Made by a program: the position numbers and the translations under genes. The notes below the pieces were generated by a model that was not told the origin of the DNA, made no database searches, and worked only from the letters and a program-made list of their open reading frames with translations. This document shows, piece by piece, positions 33,298-42,755 of a DNA stretch of 64,000 nucleotides. This DNA comes from Candidatus Omnitrophota bacterium. Its GTDB lineage: Bacteria; Omnitrophota; Gorgyraeia; JABMRG01. The DNA lies in assembly GCA_030593065.1 (NCBI GenBank), contig JAUVHV010000004.1:54077-118076 (forward strand). The letters run 5' to 3'. Numbering within the stretch: position 1 is the first letter of the stretch; each line of letters opens with the position of its first letter.

Positions 33298-34653
33298 ATG
33301 ACACCCAAAAGTCCTAAAGTATACATTAGGACTTTTGGGTGTCAAATGAATGAACGGGATTCCGAGATTATCTATAGCATGATGATACAGGAAGGGTATA
33401 CCCCTGTATCTTCCTATGAAGAGGCAGATCTTATTATATTTAATACCTGTTCTGTCAGGAAACATGCGGAGGACCGTGTTTGGGGAAAACTTAAGGAGCT
33501 TAAGAACCTAAAGCATGGAGAGAGCGCTTGTTCAGGCGCGCCCCCCATGATAGGGCTTGTAGGGTGCATGGCAAAAGCGCATGGCAAGGAGGTATTTAAA
33601 AAACTGCCCCATGTCAGTTTTATATGCGGGCCGTCTAATATTTATGATATACCAGGGCTTGCTAAAAAGGTCAAATCAGGAAAAAGTCATCTTATGTCAA
33701 TATCAAAAGAGAAGAGGCCCCTTAGTGAAAAGAGAGATGAATATCGCGAAGAGAAGATACGGGCATGGGTTAATATAAGCTATGGGTGTAATAATTTTTG
33801 TTCTTACTGTATTGTGCCTTTTGTAAGAGGAAGAGAGATAAGCCGCCGCAGTGAGAATATAATAGATGAGATAAAACGCCTTGTGGATAATGGTGCAAAA
33901 GAGGTTACGCTTTTAGGGCAAAATGTAAATTCTTACAAGTCGCCCACTGGCAAGAGCTTTATCAGGCTGCTGGAAGAGGTAAATAGAATTGACGGCCTAA
34001 GAAGAATAAGGTTTATGACATCGCATCCAAAAGATGCTGGTTTAGAGCTTTTTAAGGCTATTGCCGGGCTTGATAAGGTCTGCGAGCATCTGCATCTTCC
34101 TTTACAATCCGGTTCTGACAGGATACTTAGACTTATGAACAGGAATTACACATCTTCTCACTATTTAAAGCTTATCGATAATCTGCGTAAAACAATACCG
34201 GATTGCGCTGTTACAACGGATATAATAGTAGGTTTCCCGTCTGAGACAGAAGGTGATTTTGAGGATACCCGTATGCTTATGGAGAAGATCCGGTTTGACA
34301 GCGCTTTTATATTCAAATACTCCCCAAGGCCTTTTGCTAAGGCATCGAATACAGAGGATGATATTTTATTGGAAGAAAAAAAAGAGCGCAACCAGGTGCT
34401 TCTCGGTTGCCAGGATAAGATCACAAGGAAGAAGAACGAAGATTTAATAGGCAATGTGGAAGAGGTATTAGGGATATCGATTGCAAAACGAAAACCCTCT
34501 TCTTCAGAATATCCACCCGCTACATATATAAAAGGAAGGTCGAGAAAGAATTCGCTGGTAGTATACAAAGGCAGTATGGGCTTGATAGGCAGGATTTTAA
34601 ATGTTAAAATAAGAGGCGTAGAAGAGAACACATTTATTGGAGAGGCTGTATGA
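33298..34653 (+). CDS. miaB: tRNA-2-methylthio-N6-dimethylallyladenosine synthase MiaB
   Basis: Radical SAM methylthiotransferase that modifies adenosine 37 of tRNAs reading U-initial codons, acting after MiaA. The order is an N-terminal UPF0004 domain (KVYIRTFGCQMNERDSE, NTCSVRKHAEDR, LVGCMAK), the radical SAM motif CNNFCSYC (C-x3-C-x2-C), and a C-terminal TRAM-like domain. I start at ATG 33298, which begins the conserved part; starts at 33196 or 33241 would add the inverted-repeat-encoded residues. No clear ribosome binding site is visible at any of them. A perfect 17-bp hairpin covers codons 2-15. miaA lies two genes downstream. Confidence 0.95.
   Translation: MTPKSPKVYIRTFGCQMNERDSEIIYSMMIQEGYTPVSSYEEADLIIFNTCSVRKHAEDRVWGKLKELKNLKHGESACSGAPPMIGLVGCMAKAHGKEVFKKLPHVSFICGPSNIYDIPGLAKKVKSGKSHLMSISKEKRPLSEKRDEYREEKIRAWVNISYGCNNFCSYCIVPFVRGREISRRSENIIDEIKRLVDNGAKEVTLLGQNVNSYKSPTGKSFIRLLEEVNRIDGLRRIRFMTSHPKDAGLELFKAIAGLDKVCEHLHLPLQSGSDRILRLMNRNYTSSHYLKLIDNLRKTIPDCAVTTDIIVGFPSETEGDFEDTRMLMEKIRFDSAFIFKYSPRPFAKASNTEDDILLEEKKERNQVLLGCQDKITRKKNEDLIGNVEEVLGISIAKRKPSSSEYPPATYIKGRSRKNSLVVYKGSMGLIGRILNVKIRGVEENTFIGEAV
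33301..33342 (+). promoter_or_regulatory. Perfect hairpin over the first codons of miaB
   Basis: ACACCCAAAAGTCCTAA (33301-33317) is fully complementary to TTAGGACTTTTGGGTGT (33326-33342) around an 8-base loop. In the mRNA this would fold directly after the probable start codon and could hinder initiation. Confidence 0.7.
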
Positions 34654-35405
34654 GAATTGGGCTGTTTCTTATTATTGTTTTTGCGCTATTGGCTTCCCCT
34701 GCCGCGGGATTTTGCGATGACTCAATACTGGATAAAGCCTGGACTTGTTATCTTAAATCTGATTACAATGATGCGCTAAACGCCTGCCGCGCAGTATCGA
34801 AGAGCAGGCCATTAGGTGAAGAGGGGCGTTATCTGATGGGGCTCTCTTTTTTAAAACTGGGGCTTCAGGAAAAGGCGCGGAAAAACTTCGAGTTTGTAAT
34901 TAAAAATTACCCTTATTCCGGTTTAAAGGAAGAGCTTCTTCTTGGCATTGCGGGCTCTTATTATCTTGAAGGAGATTTCAAGCGGGCAGAAGAATATTAT
35001 AAGAGACTGTTAAAAAATTTTAATACTACGGGTTATGCAAGCATAGTGTACCTTAGTATGGGCAAGGCTTTACGGAAGCAGGGTAAATGGAGAGAGGCGG
35101 AAGGTTCATTCTATAAGGTTACGCGTTCTTACCCTTTAAGCCTTGAGGCAAAAGAGGCTAAGAGCTATCTTTTGAAGGGTCATTTTTTTAGTGTCCAGGT
35201 TGGCGCTTTCGCGAAGAAGGATAATGCCGCAAAGCTTGTCAACTCCTTAAAAAGAAAAGGCTACAACGCTGTAATAAAAAAACAGTATGATATGGAAAAT
35301 ATACTTTATAAGGTGAAGACAGCAACATTTGATACAAAAGCTATGGCAGATAAAGAAGCAAAACAATTAAAGAGTGATGGTTTTTCACCACGTGTTACAA
35401 GCTGA
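34650..35405 (+). CDS. Periplasmic TPR protein with C-terminal SPOR domain
   Basis: The signal peptide covers residues 1-23 (LLASPAAGFCDD region). Several tetratricopeptide-like helical pairs follow (ALNACRAVSKSRPLGEEGRYLMG, KARKNFEFVIKNYP, KRAEEYYKRLLKNF, EAEGSFYKVTRSYP). The last 75 residues form a SPOR domain (HFFSVQVGAFAKKDNAAKLVNSL), which binds denuded peptidoglycan at division sites. It overlaps the miaB stop. A role in cell division or envelope upkeep is inferred from the domains. Confidence 0.87.
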   Translation: MRIGLFLIIVFALLASPAAGFCDDSILDKAWTCYLKSDYNDALNACRAVSKSRPLGEEGRYLMGLSFLKLGLQEKARKNFEFVIKNYPYSGLKEELLLGIAGSYYLEGDFKRAEEYYKRLLKNFNTTGYASIVYLSMGKALRKQGKWREAEGSFYKVTRSYPLSLEAKEAKSYLLKGHFFSVQVGAFAKKDNAAKLVNSLKRKGYNAVIKKQYDMENILYKVKTATFDTKAMADKEAKQLKSDGFSPRVTS

Positions 35406-35409
35406 TAAT

Positions 35410-36324
35410 ATGAAAAGTATAATATTTTTAGTGGGCCCTACCGCTGTCGGAAAAACAGCGGTTTCTATTTATCTGGCAAAGATGCTCAATACTGATATAA
35501 TATCATGTGATTCTATGCAGGTATACAAAGGCATGGATATAGGAACAGGAAAGCCCGCACTTGCCCAGCTAAGACAGGTGCCGCACCATATGATAGATGT
35601 TTTATCGCCTGTAAGGAATTTTAGTGTAGCGGATTTTCGGAAAAAGGCTTTGGATTGTATTGAGGTAATCAAAGGGAAAGGTAAAAAGGTATTTTTTGTT
35701 GGTGGAACAGCTCTTTATATGAGGGCATTAATAGATGGGCTCTTTTCATCACCTCCCGCCGATCGCGCGCTCAGAAACAGGCTTTTAAGACAGGAAAAGA
35801 TAAATGGCAGAGGATATCTTTATAAACAGCTTTCCAGGGTCGATAAGAATTCCGCAAAGCTTTTGCATCCTAATGATACAAGAAGGGTTATAAGGGCATT
35901 AGAGGTCTATACGAATACAGGTATCCCGATATCTGTATTGAAGAAGGGGACAAGAGGGTTAAAATCAAAATATAGTATAAAGGTTTTCTGTTTGAATCGT
36001 AACAGAAAGGAACTTTATAACCTGATTGAAGCCCGTGTAGATTATATGTTTAAAAGAGGCCTTTTAGCTGAAAGCAGGCGATTAAAGGTAAAGAAGCTCT
36101 CGATGACAGCAAGGCAGGCCTTAGGGTATAGAGAGGTATTTGGTTATCTGGATGGCAGGTTAACCCTTAAAGCCGCAAAGGAACTTATTAAAAAAAACAC
36201 GCGCAATTTCGCGAAGAGGCAGCTTTCATGGTTTAGAAATGATGAAAGTATAGAGTGGATAGATATTGATAAAGAAAAGCCAAAAGAGATAGCGGAAATA
36301 TTATGCAAAAAACTCATGAAGTAA
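35410..36324 (+). CDS. miaA: tRNA dimethylallyltransferase MiaA
   Basis: Adds the dimethylallyl group to adenosine 37 of tRNA, providing the MiaB substrate. The P-loop FLVGPTAVGKTAVS is at residues 5-18, then SCDSMQVYKGMDIGTGKP, VPHHMIDV, FVGGTALYMRAL and the C-terminal TRNFAKRQLSWFRN motif. Start ATG 35410 gives the family N-terminus; the frame extends upstream into the previous gene without support. It overlaps hflX by 22 bases, an arrangement known from many bacteria. Confidence 0.96.
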   Translation: MKSIIFLVGPTAVGKTAVSIYLAKMLNTDIISCDSMQVYKGMDIGTGKPALAQLRQVPHHMIDVLSPVRNFSVADFRKKALDCIEVIKGKGKKVFFVGGTALYMRALIDGLFSSPPADRALRNRLLRQEKINGRGYLYKQLSRVDKNSAKLLHPNDTRRVIRALEVYTNTGIPISVLKKGTRGLKSKYSIKVFCLNRNRKELYNLIEARVDYMFKRGLLAESRRLKVKKLSMTARQALGYREVFGYLDGRLTLKAAKELIKKNTRNFAKRQLSWFRNDESIEWIDIDKEKPKEIAEILCKKLMK

Positions 36325-37574
36325 AAGAGTATTCAAGTGATAAGGTAATATTAGTTACTATAGTCTTGCGTGACGATATAGAAAAAGGCTGGGGCCCTGA
36401 AGAGAGCCACGCGGAATTTAAAGAACTTGCCTTATCGAGCGGCGTAAAGGTTGTGGATGAGCTTCTGGTGAAGATTGATACGCCTATGCCCAAGTATTTT
36501 TTGGGCAAGGGTAAGATAAGCGAGATTCATGAGATTATTTCTGCTAATGGCAAAGACTTAAAGGCTGTTATGATGAGTGAAAACTTATCCGGCACGCAAC
36601 AAAGGAATCTTGAAGAACTTTTAGGCGTAAAAGTTATAGACCGGACTCAGCTTATATTTGAGATATTTTCACAGCGCGCTCATACAAACGAGGGTAAATT
36701 GCAGGTTGAACTTGCTCAGCTTGAGTATATGCTGCCGCGTTTATCAGGATTAGGTATAAAATTATCCCGGTTAGGAGGCGGCATAGGAACGCGTGGCCCG
36801 GGCGAAAAGATGCTTGAGACAGATCGCAGAGGCGTAAGAAGAAAGATTAAATATTTAAAAGCTGACCTTGCCAGCCTCAGTAAAAGACGCAGTAAATTAA
36901 GACAGAACAGGCTGGAGCACTCTGTTGCTACAGTCGCGGTGATAGGCTATACAAATGCCGGAAAATCCACACTTTTAAATAGCCTTACTGAATCTGATGT
37001 AGTTGTAAATAACCGCTTATTCAGCACACTGGATCTTACATCCCGCAGGTATGTATTACCCAATAATCAAAAGATATTATTTGTAGATACAGTTGGTTTT
37101 ATTCATAAGCTTCCTCACAATCTTATCGAGGCATTCAAGGCAACTATGGAAGAGGTAAAAGAGGCTGACCTTCTTTTGCATATTCTTGATATAAGCAATC
37201 CAAAGGCAGATGAACATCGGGACGCGGTATATGAAGTTTTAAAGGAGTTAGATGCTCATGAAAAGCCTATGGTTACCGCGCTTAATAAGGTGGATCTCGT
37301 TGAGAACAATTATATTGCAGCTAGGTTTCGCAGGAATATAGATGATTCTTTAGCTATCTCCGCAAAGAAAGGTATAGCCCTAAAAGAGTTGATAGCCCTT
37401 ATTGCGCAAAGAATCCCGGTCTTAACAAAGACAATTGAAAAACTTATACCTTATAACAGAATGGCTCTTCTAAGCCGAATCTATGAGCAAGGCGAGGTTC
37501 TTGATAGGCAGAATACTGATAAGGGCATCTATATAAAAGCTGTTGTTCCCCGCCATTTAAATCTTAAGATCTAG
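36303..37574 (+). CDS. hflX: Ribosome-associated GTPase HflX
   Basis: GTPase that binds and can split stalled or stressed ribosomes. The N-terminal HflX domain (residues about 1-190) contains GGGIGTRGPGEKMLETDRR. The G domain has GYTNAGKSTLLN, DTVGFI and NKVDL. A C-terminal domain completes 423 residues, a normal length. It overlaps miaA. Confidence 0.95.
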   Translation: MQKTHEVKEYSSDKVILVTIVLRDDIEKGWGPEESHAEFKELALSSGVKVVDELLVKIDTPMPKYFLGKGKISEIHEIISANGKDLKAVMMSENLSGTQQRNLEELLGVKVIDRTQLIFEIFSQRAHTNEGKLQVELAQLEYMLPRLSGLGIKLSRLGGGIGTRGPGEKMLETDRRGVRRKIKYLKADLASLSKRRSKLRQNRLEHSVATVAVIGYTNAGKSTLLNSLTESDVVVNNRLFSTLDLTSRRYVLPNNQKILFVDTVGFIHKLPHNLIEAFKATMEEVKEADLLLHILDISNPKADEHRDAVYEVLKELDAHEKPMVTALNKVDLVENNYIAARFRRNIDDSLAISAKKGIALKELIALIAQRIPVLTKTIEKLIPYNRMALLSRIYEQGEVLDRQNTDKGIYIKAVVPRHLNLKI

Positions 37575-37621
37575 CTAATCTCGAGAAAATCAAAGTTTGC
37601 CTTTATAAGAGATGATTACTA

Positions 37622-38152
37622 ATGAAACCACAGATTAATATCTCCAAATTGACCCTCTCGATAAGTATATTTATTATTCTTTCCGCGTCTTTTATGCGCC
37701 AATTGTTGGATTTTATTCGACACTTTGCAGGAGATAATTTTAGTTTATTCAGAGATGGCATTATTTTTTTATTTGGGCTTGGCCTTTTATTTTTTGTAAT
37801 AAATAAAACTACAACCAGGATGAGGTTGTTTTTGCAACTGGTCATGTTTGGCGCAGCCATTATTCTCTTAACCCAAATGAAGCTTGCAATTGAGAGAATT
37901 CACATTATTGAATATGGTTTATTGGGGTATCTTATTGCGCGTGATTTACTTAAAGCCAAAAGGACCCTACCGGGTATTATCATCGCTTGTCTATTTGCCT
38001 GTTGTGTAGGTATTATCGATGAGTTGTTTCAAGCGATTTTACCCTATAGATTTTATGATACAAGGGATATAATGTTTAACAGCATGGGAGGGTTATGGGG
38101 TATTGGCCTATTTTTGTTAAGCGGCGGAGAAAAGAAGAGAGAAGAGAAGTGA
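37622..38152 (+). CDS. VanZ-family membrane protein
   Basis: Small integral membrane protein with about five hydrophobic segments. The VanZ pattern is visible: HIIEYGLLGYLIA, then GIIDELFQAILPYRFYDTRDIMFNSMGG. The general function is unresolved; the name comes from teicoplanin-resistance clusters, which are not present here. Its stop overlaps the next gene's GTG. A second VanZ protein is encoded at 44320. Confidence 0.83.
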   Translation: MKPQINISKLTLSISIFIILSASFMRQLLDFIRHFAGDNFSLFRDGIIFLFGLGLLFFVINKTTTRMRLFLQLVMFGAAIILLTQMKLAIERIHIIEYGLLGYLIARDLLKAKRTLPGIIIACLFACCVGIIDELFQAILPYRFYDTRDIMFNSMGGLWGIGLFLLSGGEKKREEK

Positions 38153-38991
38153 AGAGGTTAATATTATTGGTAATTACCAGTTATATCCTGGCAATGAGCG
38201 TTTCTGCTCAAGCCGGCCAACTCACTATTCATTTTATCGATCTGGAAGAAGGCGAGGCTATTTTAGTCCAGACTCCCCAGCAGGATAATGTATTAATTGA
38301 TACAGGTAATTTGTTAAGCGGCCCCGACTTGCTAAATTATCTGAGAGAACAGGGCGTTGGCCGTCTGGATAACCTTGTGCTTACCCACACCCACTTAGAC
38401 CATATCGGCGGAGTTTTTCTTATCTTACCGATGATGGAATCGGATAAGGTTTATGATAACGGCCACAGCCTGAATGATAAGACTGATGATATCTTACGAC
38501 AATATATCCAACTGGTTCGAAAGCATAAGAACTATGAAGTATTAAGTGCTTCAGATAGCTTTAAGGTTGGTGAAGTATCTTTTAAAGTCCTCAGCCCACG
38601 GGAACAGGTTATCTCTCCATCAGATCTTAATACTAATTCATTAGTCATTATGATGCAATATAAGACATTTCGTTGCCTTCTGATGGCTGACGCGACACTG
38701 CTTACTGAAAAAGACCTGCTTAGGCAGGGATTGGATTTAAAGGCTTCTTTATTGAAAGTGGGCCATCATGGAAGTAATGATGCCAGCGGGGATGAGTTTT
38801 TAAAGGCAGTATCACCTGCTGTTGCGATTATTTCAGTGGATGCTGATAACTTGTATGGTTACCCCTCAGATACGGTATTGCAGCGCCTTGAGTCACAGGG
38901 AATAAAAGTATACAGAACAGACCTGCAGGGTAATATTGTGGTTAGGGTAAACGAATCAGGCAAGAGCCGTATCGATATTCAAAAGATTTAA
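38149..38991 (+). CDS. Secreted ComEC-like metallo-beta-lactamase-fold protein
   Basis: Resembles the soluble C-terminal MBL domain of ComEC as a free, exported protein. GTG 38149, overlapping the VanZ stop, gives a signal peptide (VKRLILLVITSYILAMSVSA). The metal site motif THTHLDHIGG, the segment LLKVGHHGSND and the C-terminal GYPSDTVLQRLESQG are standard. No ComEC membrane domain is attached or nearby. It could be a nuclease or hydrolase acting outside the cytoplasm. Confidence 0.85.
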   Translation: MKRLILLVITSYILAMSVSAQAGQLTIHFIDLEEGEAILVQTPQQDNVLIDTGNLLSGPDLLNYLREQGVGRLDNLVLTHTHLDHIGGVFLILPMMESDKVYDNGHSLNDKTDDILRQYIQLVRKHKNYEVLSASDSFKVGEVSFKVLSPREQVISPSDLNTNSLVIMMQYKTFRCLLMADATLLTEKDLLRQGLDLKASLLKVGHHGSNDASGDEFLKAVSPAVAIISVDADNLYGYPSDTVLQRLESQGIKVYRTDLQGNIVVRVNESGKSRIDIQKI

Positions 38992-39007
38992 TTTCAAAAA
39001 ATAATAC

Positions 39008-39035
39008 TTGACAAAAAACACAAAAATGGTAGAAT
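39008..39035 (+). promoter_or_regulatory. Sigma-70-type promoter of the heat-shock operon
   Basis: TTGACA at 39008-39013 and TAGAAT at 39030-39035 are separated by 16 bases, just upstream of the CIRCE element. Confidence 0.8.
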
Positions 39036-39048
39036 TAGTTTTCCTGTG

Positions 39049-39075
39049 TTAGCACTCTATAGTTTAGAGTGCTAA
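39049..39075. promoter_or_regulatory. CIRCE operator (HrcA binding site)
   Basis: Perfect match to the consensus TTAGCACTC-N9-GAGTGCTAA. It lies between the promoter and hrcA, so HrcA is expected to repress the whole hrcA-grpE-dnaK-dnaJ operon in the absence of heat stress. Confidence 0.97.
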
Positions 39076-39099
39076 TTTAAAAATACCAAGGGGATTAAG

Positions 39100-40128
39100 A
39101 TGCTGCAGAAAGACCTGAACATGAGGCGGGATAAGATTCTCGGGTTAATTATTGACAGCCATGTCAATACAGCTGAACCCATAGCTTCGAGATCTATCAG
39201 TAAGAAACTCCGTATGAGTTTAAGCCCCGCTACTGTGCGTAATGTAATGAGTGACCTTGAGGAACAGGAGCTGATTACCCACCCGCATACATCAGCGGGA
39301 AGAATTCCTACTGAAAAAGGTTATCGTTATTATATCAGCAGGCTTATGCGCGCTTCGCTTCTCACGGAAGAGGAGAAAAAGAGCATAGACAGAGAGTTTA
39401 AGGTAAAGTTAAACGAGCTTAATTCGCTCCTGGACAGGACATCAAATATATTATCCTTGATTACCAATCAGACAGGTATTGTGCTTTTCCCGATTTTGCA
39501 AAAAAGTTTTTTTAAACATGTGGAGCTTGTGAGATTAGATGAGAGTGATATCTTAATAGTACTTTTTACAGCATCAGGCGTGACAAAGAATTTTGTTGTA
39601 AATCTTAACGAGAATATATCAGAACCTGAGCTTTCCCGCATATCAAATTTTATAAATAAATATATGGGTAAGGGGTCTCTGGATGATATTAAGAGAGAGA
39701 TTGGCCGGCGCCTTATTGCAGAGAGGGATTCGTTCTTTTATGTTCTCGAAAAGGCAAAGGCCATAATAGATATCATGCTCGATATTATAAAAGAGAATAA
39801 GCTGTATTTAAACGGCAGGTCCCATATTACAGAGCAGCCGGAATTTGAGAATATAGATAAGCTGAAAAACCTTTTGAGGCATTTAGAAGATAAGGATTTC
39901 ATGTTTTCCCTGCTTAAGAAGATGATTGATAAAGAAGGTACTAATATATATATAGGTTCGGAACTGGGAGGTGATTTTTCAGAATGCAGTTTAATAACAT
40001 GTAACTATTGCATAGGTAATACCTCCTGCGGGACATTGGGTGTAATAGGGCCTATAAGGATGGAGTATTCAAGGCTTATATCGATAGTCGGTTATGTTGC
40101 TCAAAAATTAAGCGGGGTGCTGGGGTGA
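39100..40128 (+). CDS. hrcA: Heat-inducible transcription repressor HrcA
   Basis: Repressor that binds CIRCE. The N-terminal winged helix covers residues about 1-75 (SRSISKKLRMSLSPATVRNVMSDLEEQELI, HPHTSAGRIPTEKGYRYY). The GAF-like dimerisation part and the conserved C-terminal IGPIRMEYSRLISIVGYVA follow. The length of 342 residues is typical. AAGGGG precedes the ATG. The perfect CIRCE 25 bases upstream confirms the assignment. Confidence 0.97.
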   Translation: MLQKDLNMRRDKILGLIIDSHVNTAEPIASRSISKKLRMSLSPATVRNVMSDLEEQELITHPHTSAGRIPTEKGYRYYISRLMRASLLTEEEKKSIDREFKVKLNELNSLLDRTSNILSLITNQTGIVLFPILQKSFFKHVELVRLDESDILIVLFTASGVTKNFVVNLNENISEPELSRISNFINKYMGKGSLDDIKREIGRRLIAERDSFFYVLEKAKAIIDIMLDIIKENKLYLNGRSHITEQPEFENIDKLKNLLRHLEDKDFMFSLLKKMIDKEGTNIYIGSELGGDFSECSLITCNYCIGNTSCGTLGVIGPIRMEYSRLISIVGYVAQKLSGVLG

Positions 40129-40769
40129 TGATGAAGAATAAAATTAAGAACAAGAAGCAGGATATAAAGGATTTAGAAGCGGAACTTACGGTATTACGCG
40201 AAGAACTGGCTAAAAAAGATGATTATCAGGACACGGCTTTGAGGCTTCAGGCAGAGTTTGATAATTTCAGGAAAAGGTCAGCTAAGGAGAGACAGGAATT
40301 TATCAAGTACGCTAATGAAGGGCTTATTCTGGAGCTTGTAGGTATGCTTGATAATTTTGAGCGCAGCATAAAAGCGGCAGATCAGAAGCAGGATTTTAAA
40401 CTGCTTCATCAGGGTGTTGACATGATATCGAAGCAGCTGCATAAGCTCCTGGAAGAGAAGGGCCTTAAGAAGATCAAATGCGTGGGCGAGAAATTCGATC
40501 CCAATAAGCATGAGGCTATAGAGGTGGTGGAATCGGATGAAGCGCAAGAGGGAGATATCTTAGAAGAGCTTCAATCCGGTTATATGCTGAATGAGCATGT
40601 TATAAGGCCGGCAATGGTTAAGGTGGTAAAGAGCAAACAGGATATAACAGAACAGAAAGAGCCGGAACAAGATAAGGCAGAACAGCATGAGTTAGAAGAA
40701 GAAGCAGAGCAGGATTGGGCAGAAGACGACGAAGCGGAGCAGGAAGAAAGAGAAGAAGGCGATAAATAA
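40128..40769 (+). CDS. grpE: Nucleotide exchange factor GrpE
   Basis: Releases ADP from DnaK. A long N-terminal coiled coil (residues about 5-60, with LQAEFDNFRKRSAKERQEF) is followed by the beta-domain (GEKFDPNKHEAIEVVESDEAQEG and LNEHVIRPAMVKVVK). The gene begins at ATG 40128 overlapping the hrcA stop; GTG 40125 and ATG 40131 are alternatives. The last 40 or so residues form an unusually long Glu/Asp/Gln-rich acidic tail (EEEAEQDWAEDDEAEQEE) beyond the normal GrpE end. Confidence 0.95.
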   Translation: MMKNKIKNKKQDIKDLEAELTVLREELAKKDDYQDTALRLQAEFDNFRKRSAKERQEFIKYANEGLILELVGMLDNFERSIKAADQKQDFKLLHQGVDMISKQLHKLLEEKGLKKIKCVGEKFDPNKHEAIEVVESDEAQEGDILEELQSGYMLNEHVIRPAMVKVVKSKQDITEQKEPEQDKAEQHELEEEAEQDWAEDDEAEQEEREEGDK

Positions 40770-40820
40770 GATGATCAGGTAAAAAATGTTAATCAGAGAG
40801 ACTGAAAAGAGGAGGTTAAA

Positions 40821-42755
40821 ATGGCAAAAGTAATTGGAATCGATCTGGGAACATCAAATTCAGCGGCATCTGTTATGGAGGGCGGAAGGCCGACTATCCT
40901 GCCTTCAGCAGAAGGCGCGGGGATTGCAAGCGGCAAGGCGTTTCCTTCAGTTGTTGCTTTTACAAAAGATGGGCAGAAACTCGTTGGTGAGCCCGCGAAA
41001 AGGCAAGCTGCTGTGAATCCTGAGGGCACTGTACAGGCAGCAAAGAGAAAGATGGGTGAGGATTTTAAATTTAAGATATATGATAAAGAGTATACACCGC
41101 AACAGATATCTGCTTTTATATTGCAAAAGATAAAGCAGGATGCTGAGGCCTATTTAGGCGATGAAGTAAAAGAGGCGGTTATTACTGTGCCTGCTTATTT
41201 TAATGATAATCAACGCCAGGCTACAAAGGACGCGGGAAAGATAGCAGGTTTGGAGGTATTAAGAATTGTCAATGAACCTACCGCGGCGTGCCTTGCGTAT
41301 GGGCTTGATAAGGCAGGCAAAGAACAGGAGATCATGGTCTTTGATTTTGGCGGCGGAACACTGGATGTTACAATCTTAGAGATGGGTTGGGATGATGAGC
41401 ATAAGGCAGCAACGTTTGAAGTAAAGTCTACAAGCGGGGATACGCATCTTGGCGGAACAGATATGGATAACGTGCTTATCGATTATATTGCGGAGGATTT
41501 TAAGAGGCAGAGCGGTATAGATCTTAAGAATGATAAGATGGCTATACAGAGATTGCGCGAAGCAGCGGAAAAGGCAAAGGTAGAGCTTTCGAGCACGCTT
41601 ACCACGGATATAAACCTTCCATTTATAACAGCTGACGCAACAGGGCCAAAACATCTTACAATGACAATAAACAGGGCAAAACTTGAAGAGCTGGTAAACC
41701 CTATAATTGAAAAGTGTAAGCATCCTCTGCAACAGGCTATTGAAGATGCAAAGCTTGAGGGAAAGAACATTGATAAGATAATTATGGTAGGCGGCCCTAC
41801 CCGCATGCCTATTGTCCAGAAGTTTGTTGAGAATTATATAGGCAAGAAGATAGAGCGTGGAATAGATCCTATGGAGTGTGTCGCAATGGGCGCGGCAGCT
41901 CAGGCAGCTATTATAAAAGGCGATGTAAAGGATGTATTACTTTTGGATGTTACGCCGCTCTCCTTAGGCATAGAGACCTTGGGCCAGGTACGTACCAACC
42001 TTATTGACAGGAATACCACAATACCTACAAAGAAGAGTCAGATATTCTCAACAGCAGCTGACAATCAGCCGGCTGTTACAATAAGGGTCTTACAGGGTGA
42101 GCGCCAAATGGCAAATGATAATGTTGAGCTTGGCAGATTTGATCTTGTTGGTATCCCGCCCGCGCCAAGGGGTATTCCACAGATAGAAGTTACATTTGAT
42201 ATAGACCAGAATGGAATAGTCCATGTAAACGCGAAAGATCTCGGTACGGGTAAAGAGCAGTCTATAAAAATATCAGCGCCGAAGAAGCTTAACGAAGAAG
42301 AGATAGACAAGATGGTCAAGGATGCTGAAAAGTTCGCGGAAGAGGATAAGAAGAAGAAAGAGTCTGTTGAGGCAAAAAATCAGGCTGATGCACTTATCTA
42401 TTCTACGGAAAAAGCTCTTAAGGATTACGGCGATAAGGTATCGGATGATGAGAAGAAGGCTATAGAAGAAAAGTTAAATGAGGTAAAAGAGAAGATAAAG
42501 ACAGATAATATAGAGGATATAAAAAAGTCCGCGGAGGAGCTTGCAAAGGCATCTCACAAACTTGCGGAAGAGATATATAAAGAACAAGCCGCGAAACAGC
42601 AACAACCCCAAGGCGCGCAGGCCAAGCCAGGCCAAGATCCAGGACAACAGGGCCCGCAACCCGGCGGCCAACAAGGCCCGGAATCTTCTGATGCCGGTAA
42701 AGATGACGTTGTCGACGCGGAGTATAAGGAAGATAAAGGAAGCGAGAAGAAATAG
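40821..42755 (+). CDS. dnaK: Chaperone DnaK (Hsp70)
   Basis: Standard Hsp70 of 644 residues. The ATPase domain includes [49 protein letters not shown] and [12 protein letters not shown]. The linker [16 protein letters not shown] and the substrate-binding domain ([15 protein letters not shown] region, [11 protein letters not shown]) follow. The tail is rich in Gln, Pro and Gly and ends in acidic residues. It is preceded by a strong GAGGAGG. Position 3 of the usual GTTNS motif reads GTSNS, which is common. Confidence 0.98.
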   Translation: MAKVIGIDLGTSNSAASVMEGGRPTILPSAEGAGIASGKAFPSVVAFTKDGQKLVGEPAKRQAAVNPEGTVQAAKRKMGEDFKFKIYDKEYTPQQISAFILQKIKQDAEAYLGDEVKEAVITVPAYFNDNQRQATKDAGKIAGLEVLRIVNEPTAACLAYGLDKAGKEQEIMVFDFGGGTLDVTILEMGWDDEHKAATFEVKSTSGDTHLGGTDMDNVLIDYIAEDFKRQSGIDLKNDKMAIQRLREAAEKAKVELSSTLTTDINLPFITADATGPKHLTMTINRAKLEELVNPIIEKCKHPLQQAIEDAKLEGKNIDKIIMVGGPTRMPIVQKFVENYIGKKIERGIDPMECVAMGAAAQAAIIKGDVKDVLLLDVTPLSLGIETLGQVRTNLIDRNTTIPTKKSQIFSTAADNQPAVTIRVLQGERQMANDNVELGRFDLVGIPPAPRGIPQIEVTFDIDQNGIVHVNAKDLGTGKEQSIKISAPKKLNEEEIDKMVKDAEKFAEEDKKKKESVEAKNQADALIYSTEKALKDYGDKVSDDEKKAIEEKLNEVKEKIKTDNIEDIKKSAEELAKASHKLAEEIYKEQAAKQQQPQGAQAKPGQDPGQQGPQPGGQQGPESSDAGKDDVVDAEYKEDKGSEKK

